A DNA stretch of 64,000 bases from contig JALHRQ010000001.1 in assembly GCA_022841375.1 (NCBI GenBank), positions 62,001 through 126,000 on the forward strand. Reading direction: 5' to 3'. Made by a program: the position numbers and the translations under genes. Each line of letters opens with the position of its first letter. Positions within the stretch are counted from its first letter, which is position 1. This document shows positions 43,566 through 51,885 of the stretch, piece after piece. This stretch comes from Burkholderiales bacterium (lineage in GTDB: Bacteria; Pseudomonadota; Gammaproteobacteria; Burkholderiales; SG8-41). The notes under the pieces were generated by a model. The model worked only from the letters and a program-made list of their open reading frames with translations. It made no database searches and had not been told where the DNA came from.

Positions 43566-45473
43566 ATGATCCAGTTTCGTAATCTCACCCTGGTCCGCGG
43601 CGCGCGCGAACTGATCGCCGACGCCAGCGTACAAATCCATCCCGGCTGGCGTGTCGGCCTGACCGGCGCCAACGGCAGCGGCAAATCCAGTGTGTTCGCG
43701 CTTCTGCGCGGTGAACTGCAGGCCGAACACGGCGACTGCGACATACCCGCGACATGGCGCATCGCCACGGTCGCCCAGGAAACGCCGGCGCTCGACACCC
43801 CCGCCATCGATCATGTGCTCGACGGCGACACCGAATTGCGCGCGCTCGAACGGGAAATGGCCAGCGCCGAAACCGCCCACGCCGGCGAAAAAATCGCCGA
43901 ACTGCATGCCCGGCTGGACGATATCGGCGGTTACAGCGCAAAGGCCCGCGCCGCGTCACTGCTCGCCGGACTCGGCTTTGCCGAAGCGGAAATCGAGCGC
44001 CCCGTACGGGAGTTCTCCGGCGGTTGGCGCATGCGGCTCAATCTGGCGCAGGCGCTGATTGCCCGCGCCGACCTGCTGCTGCTCGATGAACCCACCAACC
44101 ATCTCGATCTCGACGCGGTAGTCTGGCTGGAACAATGGCTGGCCGGATTCAAGGGCACGCTGGTCGTGGTTTCGCATGACCGCGACTTTCTCGACGGCTG
44201 CGTCACGCACATCGCCAATATCCAGTCCGCAAAGCTTACGCTGTACACCGGCAACTATTCAGCATTCGAAGAAACACGGGCCGCACAACTCGCCGCGCAA
44301 CAGGCCACTTACGAGAAACAGACCCGCGTCATTGCGCACATGGAATCGTTTATTGCGCGCTTCCGCGCCAAGGCGACCAAAGCAAAACAGGCGCAAAGCC
44401 GGCTCAAGGCATTGGGGCGCATGGAGCGCATTGCGGCCGCGCATGTCGACACGCCCTTTGAGTTCACCTTTCCACAGCCCGAGCGATCACCTAATACATT
44501 GATTTATTTGAATAAAATTTCAGTGTCCTATGGCGACCGCGCGGTGCTGCGCGATATCGAAATGACCCTGGCCCCGGGTGCACGCATCGGTCTGCTCGGC
44601 CCCAACGGTGCCGGCAAATCAACGCTGGTCAAACTGCTCGCCGGCGAACTGCAGCCATCATCCGGCCAACGCAGCGAAGGCCGCGGCCTTGTCATCGGCT
44701 ACTTCGCGCAGCACCAACTGGAACAATTACGCCCCGATGAATCACCGCTGCAGCATCTGTTGCGGCTGGAGCCACAGACCCGCGAGCAGGAACTGCGCGA
44801 CTACCTCGGTGGTTTCGATTTCCGTGGTGCCATGGCTGACCGTCCCGTAGCGCCGTTCTCGGGCGGTGAGAAATCAAGACTGGCGCTGGCCCTGCTGGTG
44901 CGCCACAAACCCAATCTGCTGCTGCTCGACGAACCGACCAACCACCTTGACCTTGAAATGCGCCAGGCACTGACCGCAGCGCTCGCCGAATATGAGGGCA
45001 GCCTGGTGCTGGTGTCGCACGACCGCGCGCTGCTGCGTACGGTATGCGACGATTTTCTGCTGGTGACCGACGGCGGCATCCAGGAATTTGACGGTGCGAT
45101 CGAAGATTACATCGCGTGGCTCGCCGCCCGCCGTACGGCAAACGCCGGTGCAGGCAATGCTGCAGCAACACAGGACAAGGCGGCACGGCGCGAAGCACGC
45201 GAATCCGCCGCGGCAGATCGCCAGACAAGGCTGGCGGCACGGCGCCCCCTGCTCAAGGAGACGGCAAAACTGGAACAGGAGATTGCGCATTGGCAACTTG
45301 AGAAACAGCGGATCGACGGACAACTGGCCGACCCGGCGTTTTATGCCGATCCGGATCCGGAAAAGCTGCGCCAACTGAATATGCGACAGCAGGAACTCGC
45401 CGCCGTCATTGATGCCGCGGAACACCGCTGGCTGGAAGCGCAGGCCGAACTAGAAATAATCGGCGATGCATAA
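43566..45473 (+). CDS. yheS: ABC-F family ATPase YheS
   Basis: 635 residues. Two ABC domains: Walker A GANGSGKSS (~38) and GPNGAGKSTL (~345), signatures REFSGGWRMR and PFSGGEKSR, Walker B LLLLDEPTNHLDLD and LLLLDEPTNHLDLE. The inter-domain linker (~235-300) is charged and helical (FIARFRAKATKAKQAQSRLKAL), the P-site tRNA interaction motif of ABC-F proteins; a coiled-coil tail ends the chain. MIQFRNLTLVRG and WRIATVAQETPALD favour YheS over Uup. ABC-F proteins act on the ribosome and are not transporters. No membrane domain. Confidence 0.93.
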   Translation: MIQFRNLTLVRGARELIADASVQIHPGWRVGLTGANGSGKSSVFALLRGELQAEHGDCDIPATWRIATVAQETPALDTPAIDHVLDGDTELRALEREMASAETAHAGEKIAELHARLDDIGGYSAKARAASLLAGLGFAEAEIERPVREFSGGWRMRLNLAQALIARADLLLLDEPTNHLDLDAVVWLEQWLAGFKGTLVVVSHDRDFLDGCVTHIANIQSAKLTLYTGNYSAFEETRAAQLAAQQATYEKQTRVIAHMESFIARFRAKATKAKQAQSRLKALGRMERIAAAHVDTPFEFTFPQPERSPNTLIYLNKISVSYGDRAVLRDIEMTLAPGARIGLLGPNGAGKSTLVKLLAGELQPSSGQRSEGRGLVIGYFAQHQLEQLRPDESPLQHLLRLEPQTREQELRDYLGGFDFRGAMADRPVAPFSGGEKSRLALALLVRHKPNLLLLDEPTNHLDLEMRQALTAALAEYEGSLVLVSHDRALLRTVCDDFLLVTDGGIQEFDGAIEDYIAWLAARRTANAGAGNAAATQDKAARREARESAAADRQTRLAARRPLLKETAKLEQEIAHWQLEKQRIDGQLADPAFYADPDPEKLRQLNMRQQELAAVIDAAEHRWLEAQAELEIIGDA

Positions 45474-45502
45474 GGGCAAAGCCCGAAGCCGCTGCAGCCC
45501 TG

Positions 45503-46246
45503 CTACCGGGTAATAACAACCTTCTGGTAAAGGCCGCCAAAAAAGGTGCGTTTGCCGATGTGTGCAGGCTTTACCGATGACGGCAACCATTCGGAAATTT
45601 CCCTGCGCCACAGATCCATCGCAAACGGCTCCAGCCAGGTGAGGATGGGCATCATCAGATAGCGGAAAGGATTCATCCAGTGCGGTCGATGGTAATCAAC
45701 AAAAACGACCTTGCCGCCGGGTTTGACCACACGCAGGGCCTCGGCCACCGTGCGCGCCCGCACCGCCTCGGGCATTTCATGCAGCAGGAAAAACAAAACG
45801 ACGTAGTCGTAACTGGCATCGGTAAACGCCAGATCACCGGAATCCTGATGATGCACGGCGACCCGCGGATGGCCGTTGATCTTGCGCTTCAGATTGTCGA
45901 TCTGCACCGGCGCCACATCCGCCACATCCAGCGTACCCTGCGCCCCCAACTGGCGGGCGAGCATTTCGGTGAAGTCGCCGTAGACACAAGCCACCTGCAG
46001 CACTTTGCCGGTGATCGGCACATGCAATTCACGGAAGGCCGCATCACGCAGCCGGTTGTAATTGCCCCACAGGATCAGATTGACCAGCCATTGCCGCTCG
46101 AACACGCGCACCGCATTGGGGTGTACGTAAGCCCACCAGTAGGTCTGTTCGAGATAACGCGGCATGGGTACCGGCGCCTTCAGCGCCGGCGCAGACACAG
46201 CGACACCCTCCCCGTCGATACGGCGGGCGGCAACTGCTTTTGTCAT
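45503..46246 (-). CDS. rquA: Rhodoquinone biosynthesis methyltransferase-like protein RquA
   Basis: 247 residues. Class I SAM fold, but the usual DxGxGxG motif is replaced by VACVYGDFTEML (~83), the hallmark of RquA; the N-terminal RYLEQTYWWAYVHPNAVRVFERQ (split here at ~30-52) and HEMPEAVRARTVAEALRVVKPGG (~150) also match. RquA is required to convert ubiquinone to rhodoquinone, a low-potential quinone. The gene begins one base after the frdD stop (TGA-G-ATG) and is the last of the frdABCD-rquA unit, exactly where a rhodoquinol-using fumarate reductase would want it. Strong call from sequence and context. Confidence 0.93.
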   Translation of the reverse strand: MTKAVAARRIDGEGVAVSAPALKAPVPMPRYLEQTYWWAYVHPNAVRVFERQWLVNLILWGNYNRLRDAAFRELHVPITGKVLQVACVYGDFTEMLARQLGAQGTLDVADVAPVQIDNLKRKINGHPRVAVHHQDSGDLAFTDASYDYVVLFFLLHEMPEAVRARTVAEALRVVKPGGKVVFVDYHRPHWMNPFRYLMMPILTWLEPFAMDLWRREISEWLPSSVKPAHIGKRTFFGGLYQKVVITR

Positions 46247-46247
46247 C

Positions 46248-46589
46248 TCAGATCCTCAACAGGAAATAAGCAGCGGCCAGCGTACCCGCGGCAGCGGCCA
46301 GATAAACCGCGACAGCAACGGCACCGTCCGCACGCACACCAAAGTCATGGAGCGTGACACGCAAGCGGTGCGCGGCATGCCACATCATCAGCAAGAGTAT
46401 ACCGAACAGCACCAGCTTGCCCATCCAGTGGCCGGCAAAAGCCCGAAGATTGTCATAGGCCAGCAGCTCGGGCATCACGCCAAAAACCGGCAACAGCGTT
46501 AACAGAACCAGCGCTGGCGTCAGAAACGCCGTCACCGTACCGCCGGCGGCAAACAATCCCCAGACTATCGGTTTGTTGGATTTGGCCAT
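46248..46589 (-). CDS. frdD: Fumarate reductase membrane anchor subunit D
   Basis: 113 residues from the ATG at 46589; the longer frame upstream is inside frdC. Three membrane helices (~12-34, ~55-75, ~90-112) with KPIVWGLFAAGGTVTAFLTP at the start and the conserved HxxHxLR-type MMWHAAHRLRVTLHDFG. Length is close to E. coli FrdD (119). With FrdC it forms the heme-less quinol-binding anchor. It starts one base after the frdC stop and ends one base before rquA. Secure from order and sequence. Confidence 0.93.
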   Translation of the reverse strand: MAKSNKPIVWGLFAAGGTVTAFLTPALVLLTLLPVFGVMPELLAYDNLRAFAGHWMGKLVLFGILLLMMWHAAHRLRVTLHDFGVRADGAVAVAVYLAAAAGTLAAAYFLLRI

Positions 46590-46590
46590 A

Positions 46591-46989
46591 TCAGAATGCT
46601 CCCGCCAGATACAGCACTGCGACAGTCGCAACCAGCCACGCCGCATAATGCGCGCCGATGATCACCGCCCCCGGCAGAAACTGCTCTCCGATCTGCACCG
46701 GCATCGCCTTGGGTGTGACATTGAACCAGGACGTCGAGTGATAGATGGCAAACGCGAGAATGACCAGCTGCAACACAATCCCGGCCGGTCCGGTCAGGTT
46801 GTGCAGGAAAGCCTCCCAGGCTTCGCGTCCTTCGGACAGTCGCTTCAGCGCTACCAGCAGGATCAGCGCATGCAGGCCGATGAACACACAGGTGACTTCA
46901 CGCGCCATATAACGCCGGTAACGCGGGTTGCCTAAAAACCAGCCGTAGCGGGACACCTCACGTACATAGGGTTTGCCGTTCGCGCTCAT
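46591..46989 (-). CDS. frdC: Fumarate reductase membrane anchor subunit C
   Basis: 132 residues from the ATG at 46989, overlapping the frdB stop as ATGA; E. coli FrdC has 131. KPYVREVSRYGWFLGNPRYRRYMAREVTCVF (split ~7-37) is the conserved N terminus, including the Arg and Glu residues lining the quinol site in E. coli. Three membrane helices follow; FAIYHSTSWFNVTPKAMPV is the second loop. Holds FrdAB to the inner membrane and binds quinol. Secure. Confidence 0.95.
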   Translation of the reverse strand: MSANGKPYVREVSRYGWFLGNPRYRRYMAREVTCVFIGLHALILLVALKRLSEGREAWEAFLHNLTGPAGIVLQLVILAFAIYHSTSWFNVTPKAMPVQIGEQFLPGAVIIGAHYAAWLVATVAVLYLAGAF

Positions 46990-47729
46990 TTTTTGCTCCA
47001 AGGCATCGCGTGTTCCTTGTACCAGTCGACCGTGCTCTTGATCTTGATCTGTTGCAGCGCCCCTGCCGGATCAACATGCTCGGGACAGACTTCGGAACAG
47101 GCGCCGACGAACGAACACTCCCAGACGCCCTCGTTGGAAGCGATTTCCTGCTGCCGCTCTTCGCGCCCGCCGTCACGCGAATCTTCGTTGTAACGATGCG
47201 CCAGTGAAATCGCCGCCGGGCCGATGAACTTGGGCACCAGGCCGTATTCAGGACAAGCTGCGTAACAAAGCATGCAGTTGATGCACAGCGTGTACTGCTT
47301 GTAGCGCTTCAGTTCCGCGGGACTCTGCCGGAACTCTCCGGCCTCCACCGGCTGGTCCTCTTTCGGAATCAGGTACGGTTTGACGCGCTTCAGCTTGGTG
47401 ACAAAGTCATCTATTACTGTCACCAGGTCGCGCTGAATCGGGAAATGAGCCAGCGGCTCGACGCGGATCACGCCCTCGTATTCGCGCAAAAACGCCTTGC
47501 ATGCGAGTTTCGGTTCACCGTTGATCATCATGCCGCAGCTGCCGCAAACGGCCATGTGGCAGGACCAGCGGTAACTCAGCGTAGGATCGATGGATTCCTT
47601 GACGTGATTCAGCGCATCGAGCACCACCCACTCGTTCATGCAGGGCACGCTGTAGCGCTGGAACCGCGGCTCGGTATCGGTTTCCGGATTGAAGCGCAGC
47701 ACCTCCAACTCGACGATGCGTTCGCTCAT
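46986..47729 (-). CDS. frdB: Fumarate reductase iron-sulfur subunit
   Basis: 247 residues. N-terminal [2Fe-2S] domain with CHMAVCGSCGMMINGEPKLAC, then the [4Fe-4S] motif CINCMLCYAACP and the [3Fe-4S] motif CSFVGACSEVCPEHVDP. The sequence FIGPAAISLAHRYNEDSRD is nearly the E. coli FrdB sequence, favouring a FrdABCD-type enzyme over succinate dehydrogenase. It carries electrons from quinol in FrdCD to FAD in FrdA. ATG overlaps the frdA stop, and its own stop overlaps frdC, giving tight translational coupling. Secure. Confidence 0.97.
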   Translation of the reverse strand: MSERIVELEVLRFNPETDTEPRFQRYSVPCMNEWVVLDALNHVKESIDPTLSYRWSCHMAVCGSCGMMINGEPKLACKAFLREYEGVIRVEPLAHFPIQRDLVTVIDDFVTKLKRVKPYLIPKEDQPVEAGEFRQSPAELKRYKQYTLCINCMLCYAACPEYGLVPKFIGPAAISLAHRYNEDSRDGGREERQQEIASNEGVWECSFVGACSEVCPEHVDPAGALQQIKIKSTVDWYKEHAMPWSKK

Positions 47730-49501
47730 TTCTGTTCTCCCGCGCTTTTTTCCCCCGAATAGTCGCGCACGCCGGGCGGCGAACGGGTGATCACCACGTC
47801 GGAATAACCGATCTCCGGAGGACCGTCGCTGCGATAACGGGCCAGGGTGTGGCGCAGATACTTGTCGTCATCGCGAGCCGTAAAATCAAGCCGCTGGTGG
47901 GCGCCGCGCGATTCACGCCGCTCCAGCGCGCTGACCGTCACCGCTTCGGCGCAATCGAGCATCGCCCCCAGCTCCAGCGCCTGCAGCAGGTCGGTGTTGT
48001 AGACATTGGTCTTGTCATGCAATTCGATGCCGGCATAACGCTGGCGCAATGAGGCCAATGTGGCGCAGGCTTTTTCAAGACCTTCGCCGCTGCGATAGAT
48101 TCCGGCATTCTCCTCCATCGTTGCCATCATTTCCTTGCGCACGCCGGCAATGGTTTCTGTGCCGTCGGTGCGATTGAACAGTTCGCGCAGCCGCGCCTGG
48201 GCGGCATCTGCGCCGGCAGTGATTGCCACCTCGTTCGCCGTACCCGTGCCGCCATCCAGATGTTCCATCGCGCTCAGCGCGGCGCGCCGGCCGAACACCA
48301 GCAATTCGGTCAATGAATTGGAACCCAGCCGGTTGGCGCCGTTGATGCTGACACAGGCGCACTCGCCGGCCGCATACAACCCTTTTACCGAAGTCGCTGC
48401 GTTGATGTCGGTATCGATGCCGCCCATCATGTAATGCACCACCGGTCGCACCGGCACCGGATCGGTCACCGGATCAACGCCGAGGTAACTGGTCGCCATG
48501 TCGCGCACCAGCGGCAGGCGCTCGTTTATTTTTTTCTCGCCGAGGTGGCGCAGGTCGAGCATCATGCAGTCGCCCCAGCGGGTCGGCACCATGTTGCCTT
48601 TTTTCTGTTCATGCCAGAACGCCTGGCTGACGCGGTCGCGCGGTCCGAGCTCCATGGTTTTCAGCACCGGCTGACCCACCGGCGTCTCCGGCCCCATGCC
48701 ATAGTCCTGCAGGAAACGGCGTCCGTTTTTATTGACCAGGATGCCGCCTTCGCCGCGGCAGGCCTCGGTCAGCAAGGTACCGGTGTTCGGCAATCCGGTC
48801 GGGTGGTACTGCACGAACTCCATGTCCTTCAGCGGCACGCCGGCGCGATAGGCCAGCGCCATGCCGTCGCCGGTCTTGATCGCACCGTTGGTGGTGAACG
48901 GGAACATGCGCCCGGCGCCGCCGCTGGCGATGATCACCGCATTGGCGCGGAAAAATTTCATCTGCCCGCTGCGCATCTCGATCGCGGTGAAACCGCGGCA
49001 GCGCCCGTCTTCGATCACCAGATCGGTGACGTAATACTCGTCAAAGCGTTCGATCGACGGATACTTCAGAGAAGTCTGGAACAGCGTGTGCAAAATATGA
49101 AAGCCGGACTTGTCGGCGGCAAACCATGTACGCTGTTTTTTCATGCCGCCGAACGGGCGCACCGCCACCGAACCGTTGGGCTCGCGACTCCACGGACAGC
49201 CCCAATGTTCGAGCTGCAGCAATTCCTTGGGCGCTTCGCGGATGAAATAGTCCACCGCATCCTGGTCCGACAACCAATCGCCGCCGCCGACCGTATCGTG
49301 GAAATGATGGTCCATACTGTCGTCGGATTTGATCACCCCCGCCGCACCACCCTCGGCCGCGCAGGTGTGGCTGCGCATCGGGTAGACCTTGGAGACAAGG
49401 GCGATTTTCAGCGAAGGGCGCGCTTCAGCGAGCGCAATGGCTGCCCGTATCCCCGCACCGCCAGCGCCCAGAACGGCAACATCTGTTTTTATTGTTTCCA
49501 C
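47726..49501 (-). CDS. frdA: Fumarate reductase flavoprotein subunit
   Basis: 591 residues from the GTG at 49501 (VETIKTDVAVLGAGG), preferred because GGAG lies 8 bases upstream and E. coli FrdA (602) begins at the same place; a 93-residue upstream extension is non-conserved. FAD motif GAGGAGIRAAIA, covalent-FAD His 45 in MRSHTCAAEGG, HPTGLPNTG, RGEGGILVN and HYMMGGIDTD active-site regions all present. Reduces fumarate to succinate on the cytoplasmic face, using quinol electrons. First gene of frdABCD-rquA; a possible FNR-type box lies ~90 bp upstream. Secure. Confidence 0.97.
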   Translation of the reverse strand: METIKTDVAVLGAGGAGIRAAIALAEARPSLKIALVSKVYPMRSHTCAAEGGAAGVIKSDDSMDHHFHDTVGGGDWLSDQDAVDYFIREAPKELLQLEHWGCPWSREPNGSVAVRPFGGMKKQRTWFAADKSGFHILHTLFQTSLKYPSIERFDEYYVTDLVIEDGRCRGFTAIEMRSGQMKFFRANAVIIASGGAGRMFPFTTNGAIKTGDGMALAYRAGVPLKDMEFVQYHPTGLPNTGTLLTEACRGEGGILVNKNGRRFLQDYGMGPETPVGQPVLKTMELGPRDRVSQAFWHEQKKGNMVPTRWGDCMMLDLRHLGEKKINERLPLVRDMATSYLGVDPVTDPVPVRPVVHYMMGGIDTDINAATSVKGLYAAGECACVSINGANRLGSNSLTELLVFGRRAALSAMEHLDGGTGTANEVAITAGADAAQARLRELFNRTDGTETIAGVRKEMMATMEENAGIYRSGEGLEKACATLASLRQRYAGIELHDKTNVYNTDLLQALELGAMLDCAEAVTVSALERRESRGAHQRLDFTARDDDKYLRHTLARYRSDGPPEIGYSDVVITRSPPGVRDYSGEKSAGEQK

Positions 49502-49588
49502 CAAATCCGCTCCCGAGTTTGCCGGCAACCTCAAACCAGGGCCGCCAACGATTAATAAGCAGGTTAAGCGACGCCGGATGCCCTGTGT

Positions 49589-49602
49589 TTGACCTAGATT
49601 AA
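49589..49602 (-). promoter_or_regulatory. Candidate FNR/ANR box upstream of frdA
   Basis: TTGAC-CTAG-ATTAA, two 4-of-5 matches to TTGAT-N4-ATCAA, centred 94 bp upstream of the frdA GTG. Placing it at -41.5 puts a weak TAACCT -10 at about 49561-49566 (minus strand). Suggestive only. Confidence 0.35.
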
Positions 49603-49725
49603 GTCTTGGTGAAGCCTGTTCCACCCGCCTCAGCAACCGACCCGACCCCGTTATACTTGAGCGCTGCCCGGCCCTGCCGGATGGACGGCGCCAGACTACC
49701 ACCATTATCTGAAAGACCAATAACG

Positions 49726-50625
49726 ATGAGTTCCGCACCAATTCGACTGGGTTTGCTGGGTTTCGGCGAAGCCGCTGCACGCCTGGCCATGGATTTTTCG
49801 CAGGCCGGTTTTAACAACATCACCGCTTACAGCCGCAGCGGCGCCAAAGCCCAGCCGGGCGACCCGGTTTATCAACGCGCCGAAGCGGCGGGCGTCAAAC
49901 TCGCAAAAAGCGTCGGCACGCTGGCCAAAAAATCCGACATCATCATTGCACTCACCCCGGGCAAGGCCGCAGTCCCCGCGCTGAAAAAAATCCTTAAGTA
50001 TCTTCGCCCCGAGCATCTTTATATCGACGCCAGCAGCAACTCGGCGCACAACATGGAACAGGCGGCAGCGCTGATCGGCAACAGCGCACGGTTCGTCGAT
50101 GCCTCGGTGATGGGTCCGGTGGACATCATGGGATTGAAAGTGCCGTTCGTCGCCAGCGGTCCGCATGCGGAAGAGTTCCGCGACCGGATGACGCCGTGTG
50201 GCATGGTCATCACCGTCGTCGGCAGCAATCCGGGCGATGCCAGCGCGATGAAGCTGATCCGCAGCGTGCTGATGAAAGGGCTGGCGATGCTGTTGCTTGA
50301 AACCATGGAAGCCGCGCACCGCCGCAACATTCTCGATGCCGTGATCGAGGACTCGTCGGTCACTTTCAACGACATTCCGTTCCAGAAAATCATCAAACGC
50401 TACATCGGCGGTACCGCCGTACACTGCGAAAGGCGCATTCACGAGATGAAGGAATGCCTGGAATTGCTGCAGGACATGGGCTCAACCGACCGCGCCACCA
50501 AAAGCACCATTTCCATGCTGCGCGACATGGTCAAGATGGGCATGCCGCAGAAATTCACCGCTGAACCCGAATCCATCCATCCGGTCATCGACGCGCTGAT
50601 CGCTGCGCGCGACCAGGCGAAATAA
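49726..50625 (+). CDS. NAD(P)-dependent 6PGDH-like oxidoreductase with DUF1932 domain
   Basis: 299 residues from the ATG at 49726. Rossmann N terminus IRLGLLGFGEAAARLAMDFSQAG, then SKSVGTLAKKSDIIIALTPGKA as in beta-hydroxyacid dehydrogenases. The C-terminal helical half is DUF1932 (MKLIRSVLMKGLAMLLLETMEAA..., MLRDMVKMGMPQ). Members related to L-threonate dehydrogenase oxidise small hydroxy acids; the conserved catalytic Lys position is not clear here. Divergent from frdA, sharing 224 bp. Fold sure, substrate unknown. Confidence 0.85.
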   Translation: MSSAPIRLGLLGFGEAAARLAMDFSQAGFNNITAYSRSGAKAQPGDPVYQRAEAAGVKLAKSVGTLAKKSDIIIALTPGKAAVPALKKILKYLRPEHLYIDASSNSAHNMEQAAALIGNSARFVDASVMGPVDIMGLKVPFVASGPHAEEFRDRMTPCGMVITVVGSNPGDASAMKLIRSVLMKGLAMLLLETMEAAHRRNILDAVIEDSSVTFNDIPFQKIIKRYIGGTAVHCERRIHEMKECLELLQDMGSTDRATKSTISMLRDMVKMGMPQKFTAEPESIHPVIDALIAARDQAK

Positions 50626-50650
50626 AACCGGCCCCGATCAGGCGCACCGC

Positions 50651-51577
50651 ATGGCCCATACCCACGCGCACGACCATCACGGCCACGGAAATGACCACGG
50701 CGGCAACGGCCATGGCCGCGCCTTCGCCATCGGCATTGCGCTCAATCTCGGCTTTGTCATGATTGAAGCCTGGTACGGTTTCCAGACTGGTTCGCTGGCG
50801 CTGCTCGCTGATGCCGCTCACAACCTCGGCGACGTCGGCGGACTGCTGCTGGCATGGATGGCCTATGCCGCGGCAAAGCTGCGGCCCAGCGAGCGCAAGA
50901 CTTACGGCTGGCAACGCGGCTCCATTCTGGCCAGCTTCATTAACGCCGCCATCCTGCTGGTCGCCATGGGCTCCCTGGGCTGGGAAGCCGTGCAGCGGCT
51001 GCAACAGCCGTCGCCGATCGCCGCCGGCACGGTAATGATCGTCGCCGCCATCGGCGTGCTGATCAATGCCGCGACAGCGATGCTGTTCATGTCCGGCGGC
51101 AAAACGGATCTGAACATCCGTGGCGCCTTCCTGCACATGGCCGCCGATGCGCTGGTTTCAGTGGGCGTCATCATCGCCGGCGCGCTTTACCTGTGGCAGG
51201 GCTGGGCATGGATCGATCCGTTGACCGGCATCATCATTGCCATCGTGGTGATTTTCGGCACCTGGTCGCTGTTCCGCCAGTCGCTGCACCTGCTGTTTGA
51301 CGGCGTGCCCGAACACATCAGCGTGGCCGAAGTGCGCCAGTCGCTCGGCGCCATTACCGGCGTCGCCTCGGTGCATGATCTGCATGTCTGGGCGATGAGC
51401 ACTTCCGAACCCGCACTGACAGCGCATCTGGTGGTGCGCGGCGAACGTTCGGGTGACGGCATCCTGCGCGACGCCCAGGTCGCGCTGCATCAACGCTTCG
51501 GCATCCACCATGTCACGCTGCAGCTGGAAGCCGAACCCTGCGCTGATCACTGCGCCGCCGAACCCGCATCTCACTGA
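50651..51577 (+). CDS. Cation diffusion facilitator metal exporter (CzcD/ZitB-like)
   Basis: 308 residues. A His/Asp-rich cytoplasmic N terminus (MAHTHAHDHHGHGNDHGGNGHG) precedes six membrane helices; helix 2 has LLADAAHNLGDVGGLL and helix 5 HMAADALVSVGVI, giving the H-x3-D and H-x3-D zinc site of CDF proteins, with C-terminal cytoplasmic domain ending VTLQLEAEPCADHC. It exports Zn2+ or similar divalent ions against protons. The next small gene begins 3 bp downstream. Metal preference (Zn/Co/Cd) is inferred from the HxxxD site. Confidence 0.95.
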   Translation: MAHTHAHDHHGHGNDHGGNGHGRAFAIGIALNLGFVMIEAWYGFQTGSLALLADAAHNLGDVGGLLLAWMAYAAAKLRPSERKTYGWQRGSILASFINAAILLVAMGSLGWEAVQRLQQPSPIAAGTVMIVAAIGVLINAATAMLFMSGGKTDLNIRGAFLHMAADALVSVGVIIAGALYLWQGWAWIDPLTGIIIAIVVIFGTWSLFRQSLHLLFDGVPEHISVAEVRQSLGAITGVASVHDLHVWAMSTSEPALTAHLVVRGERSGDGILRDAQVALHQRFGIHHVTLQLEAEPCADHCAAEPASH

Positions 51578-51580
51578 AGC

Positions 51581-51865
51581 ATGCCTGACCGCCAGCGGCT
51601 CTTGTCCGCGCTGATTGCACTGGGGTATCTATCATTCATGTGGCGAGGCGAAGGTTGGTCCGGCGCATTGGCATTGCTGGTCCCGCTGGCGCTTCCCATG
51701 GGCTTGATCTGGTACGCCGGCAGCATCAGCCGCATCAAGGTCGGGGGCTGGATGCGCAACCGCATCGACTGTCCGACCCCACCGCTCGCCATTCGTACTC
51801 TGGGCTGGGTATTGCTGCTGATACCACTGATGATCGCCGCGGCGCAGCGGCTGCGTACACTCTGA
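51581..51865 (+). CDS. Small membrane protein, unknown
   Basis: 94 residues with two or three hydrophobic segments (about 6-20, 27-46 and 73-88). The middle loop SISRIKVGGWMRNRIDCPTPP is basic and probably cytoplasmic. No family recognised. It starts 3 bp after the CDF exporter stop and 20 bp precede the EamA gene, so it belongs to a compact three-gene plus-strand group. Likely real because of the tight spacing and GC-rich codon use; function not assignable. Confidence 0.65.
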   Translation: MPDRQRLLSALIALGYLSFMWRGEGWSGALALLVPLALPMGLIWYAGSISRIKVGGWMRNRIDCPTPPLAIRTLGWVLLLIPLMIAAAQRLRTL

Positions 51866-51885
51866 GCCGCGGATAAATTCTTCCC

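Noticed and set aside
49502-49780. N-terminal extension of FrdA
   Set aside because: Non-conserved Arg-rich sequence covering the promoter region; the GTG at 49501 aligns with the start of E. coli FrdA and has a ribosome-binding site.
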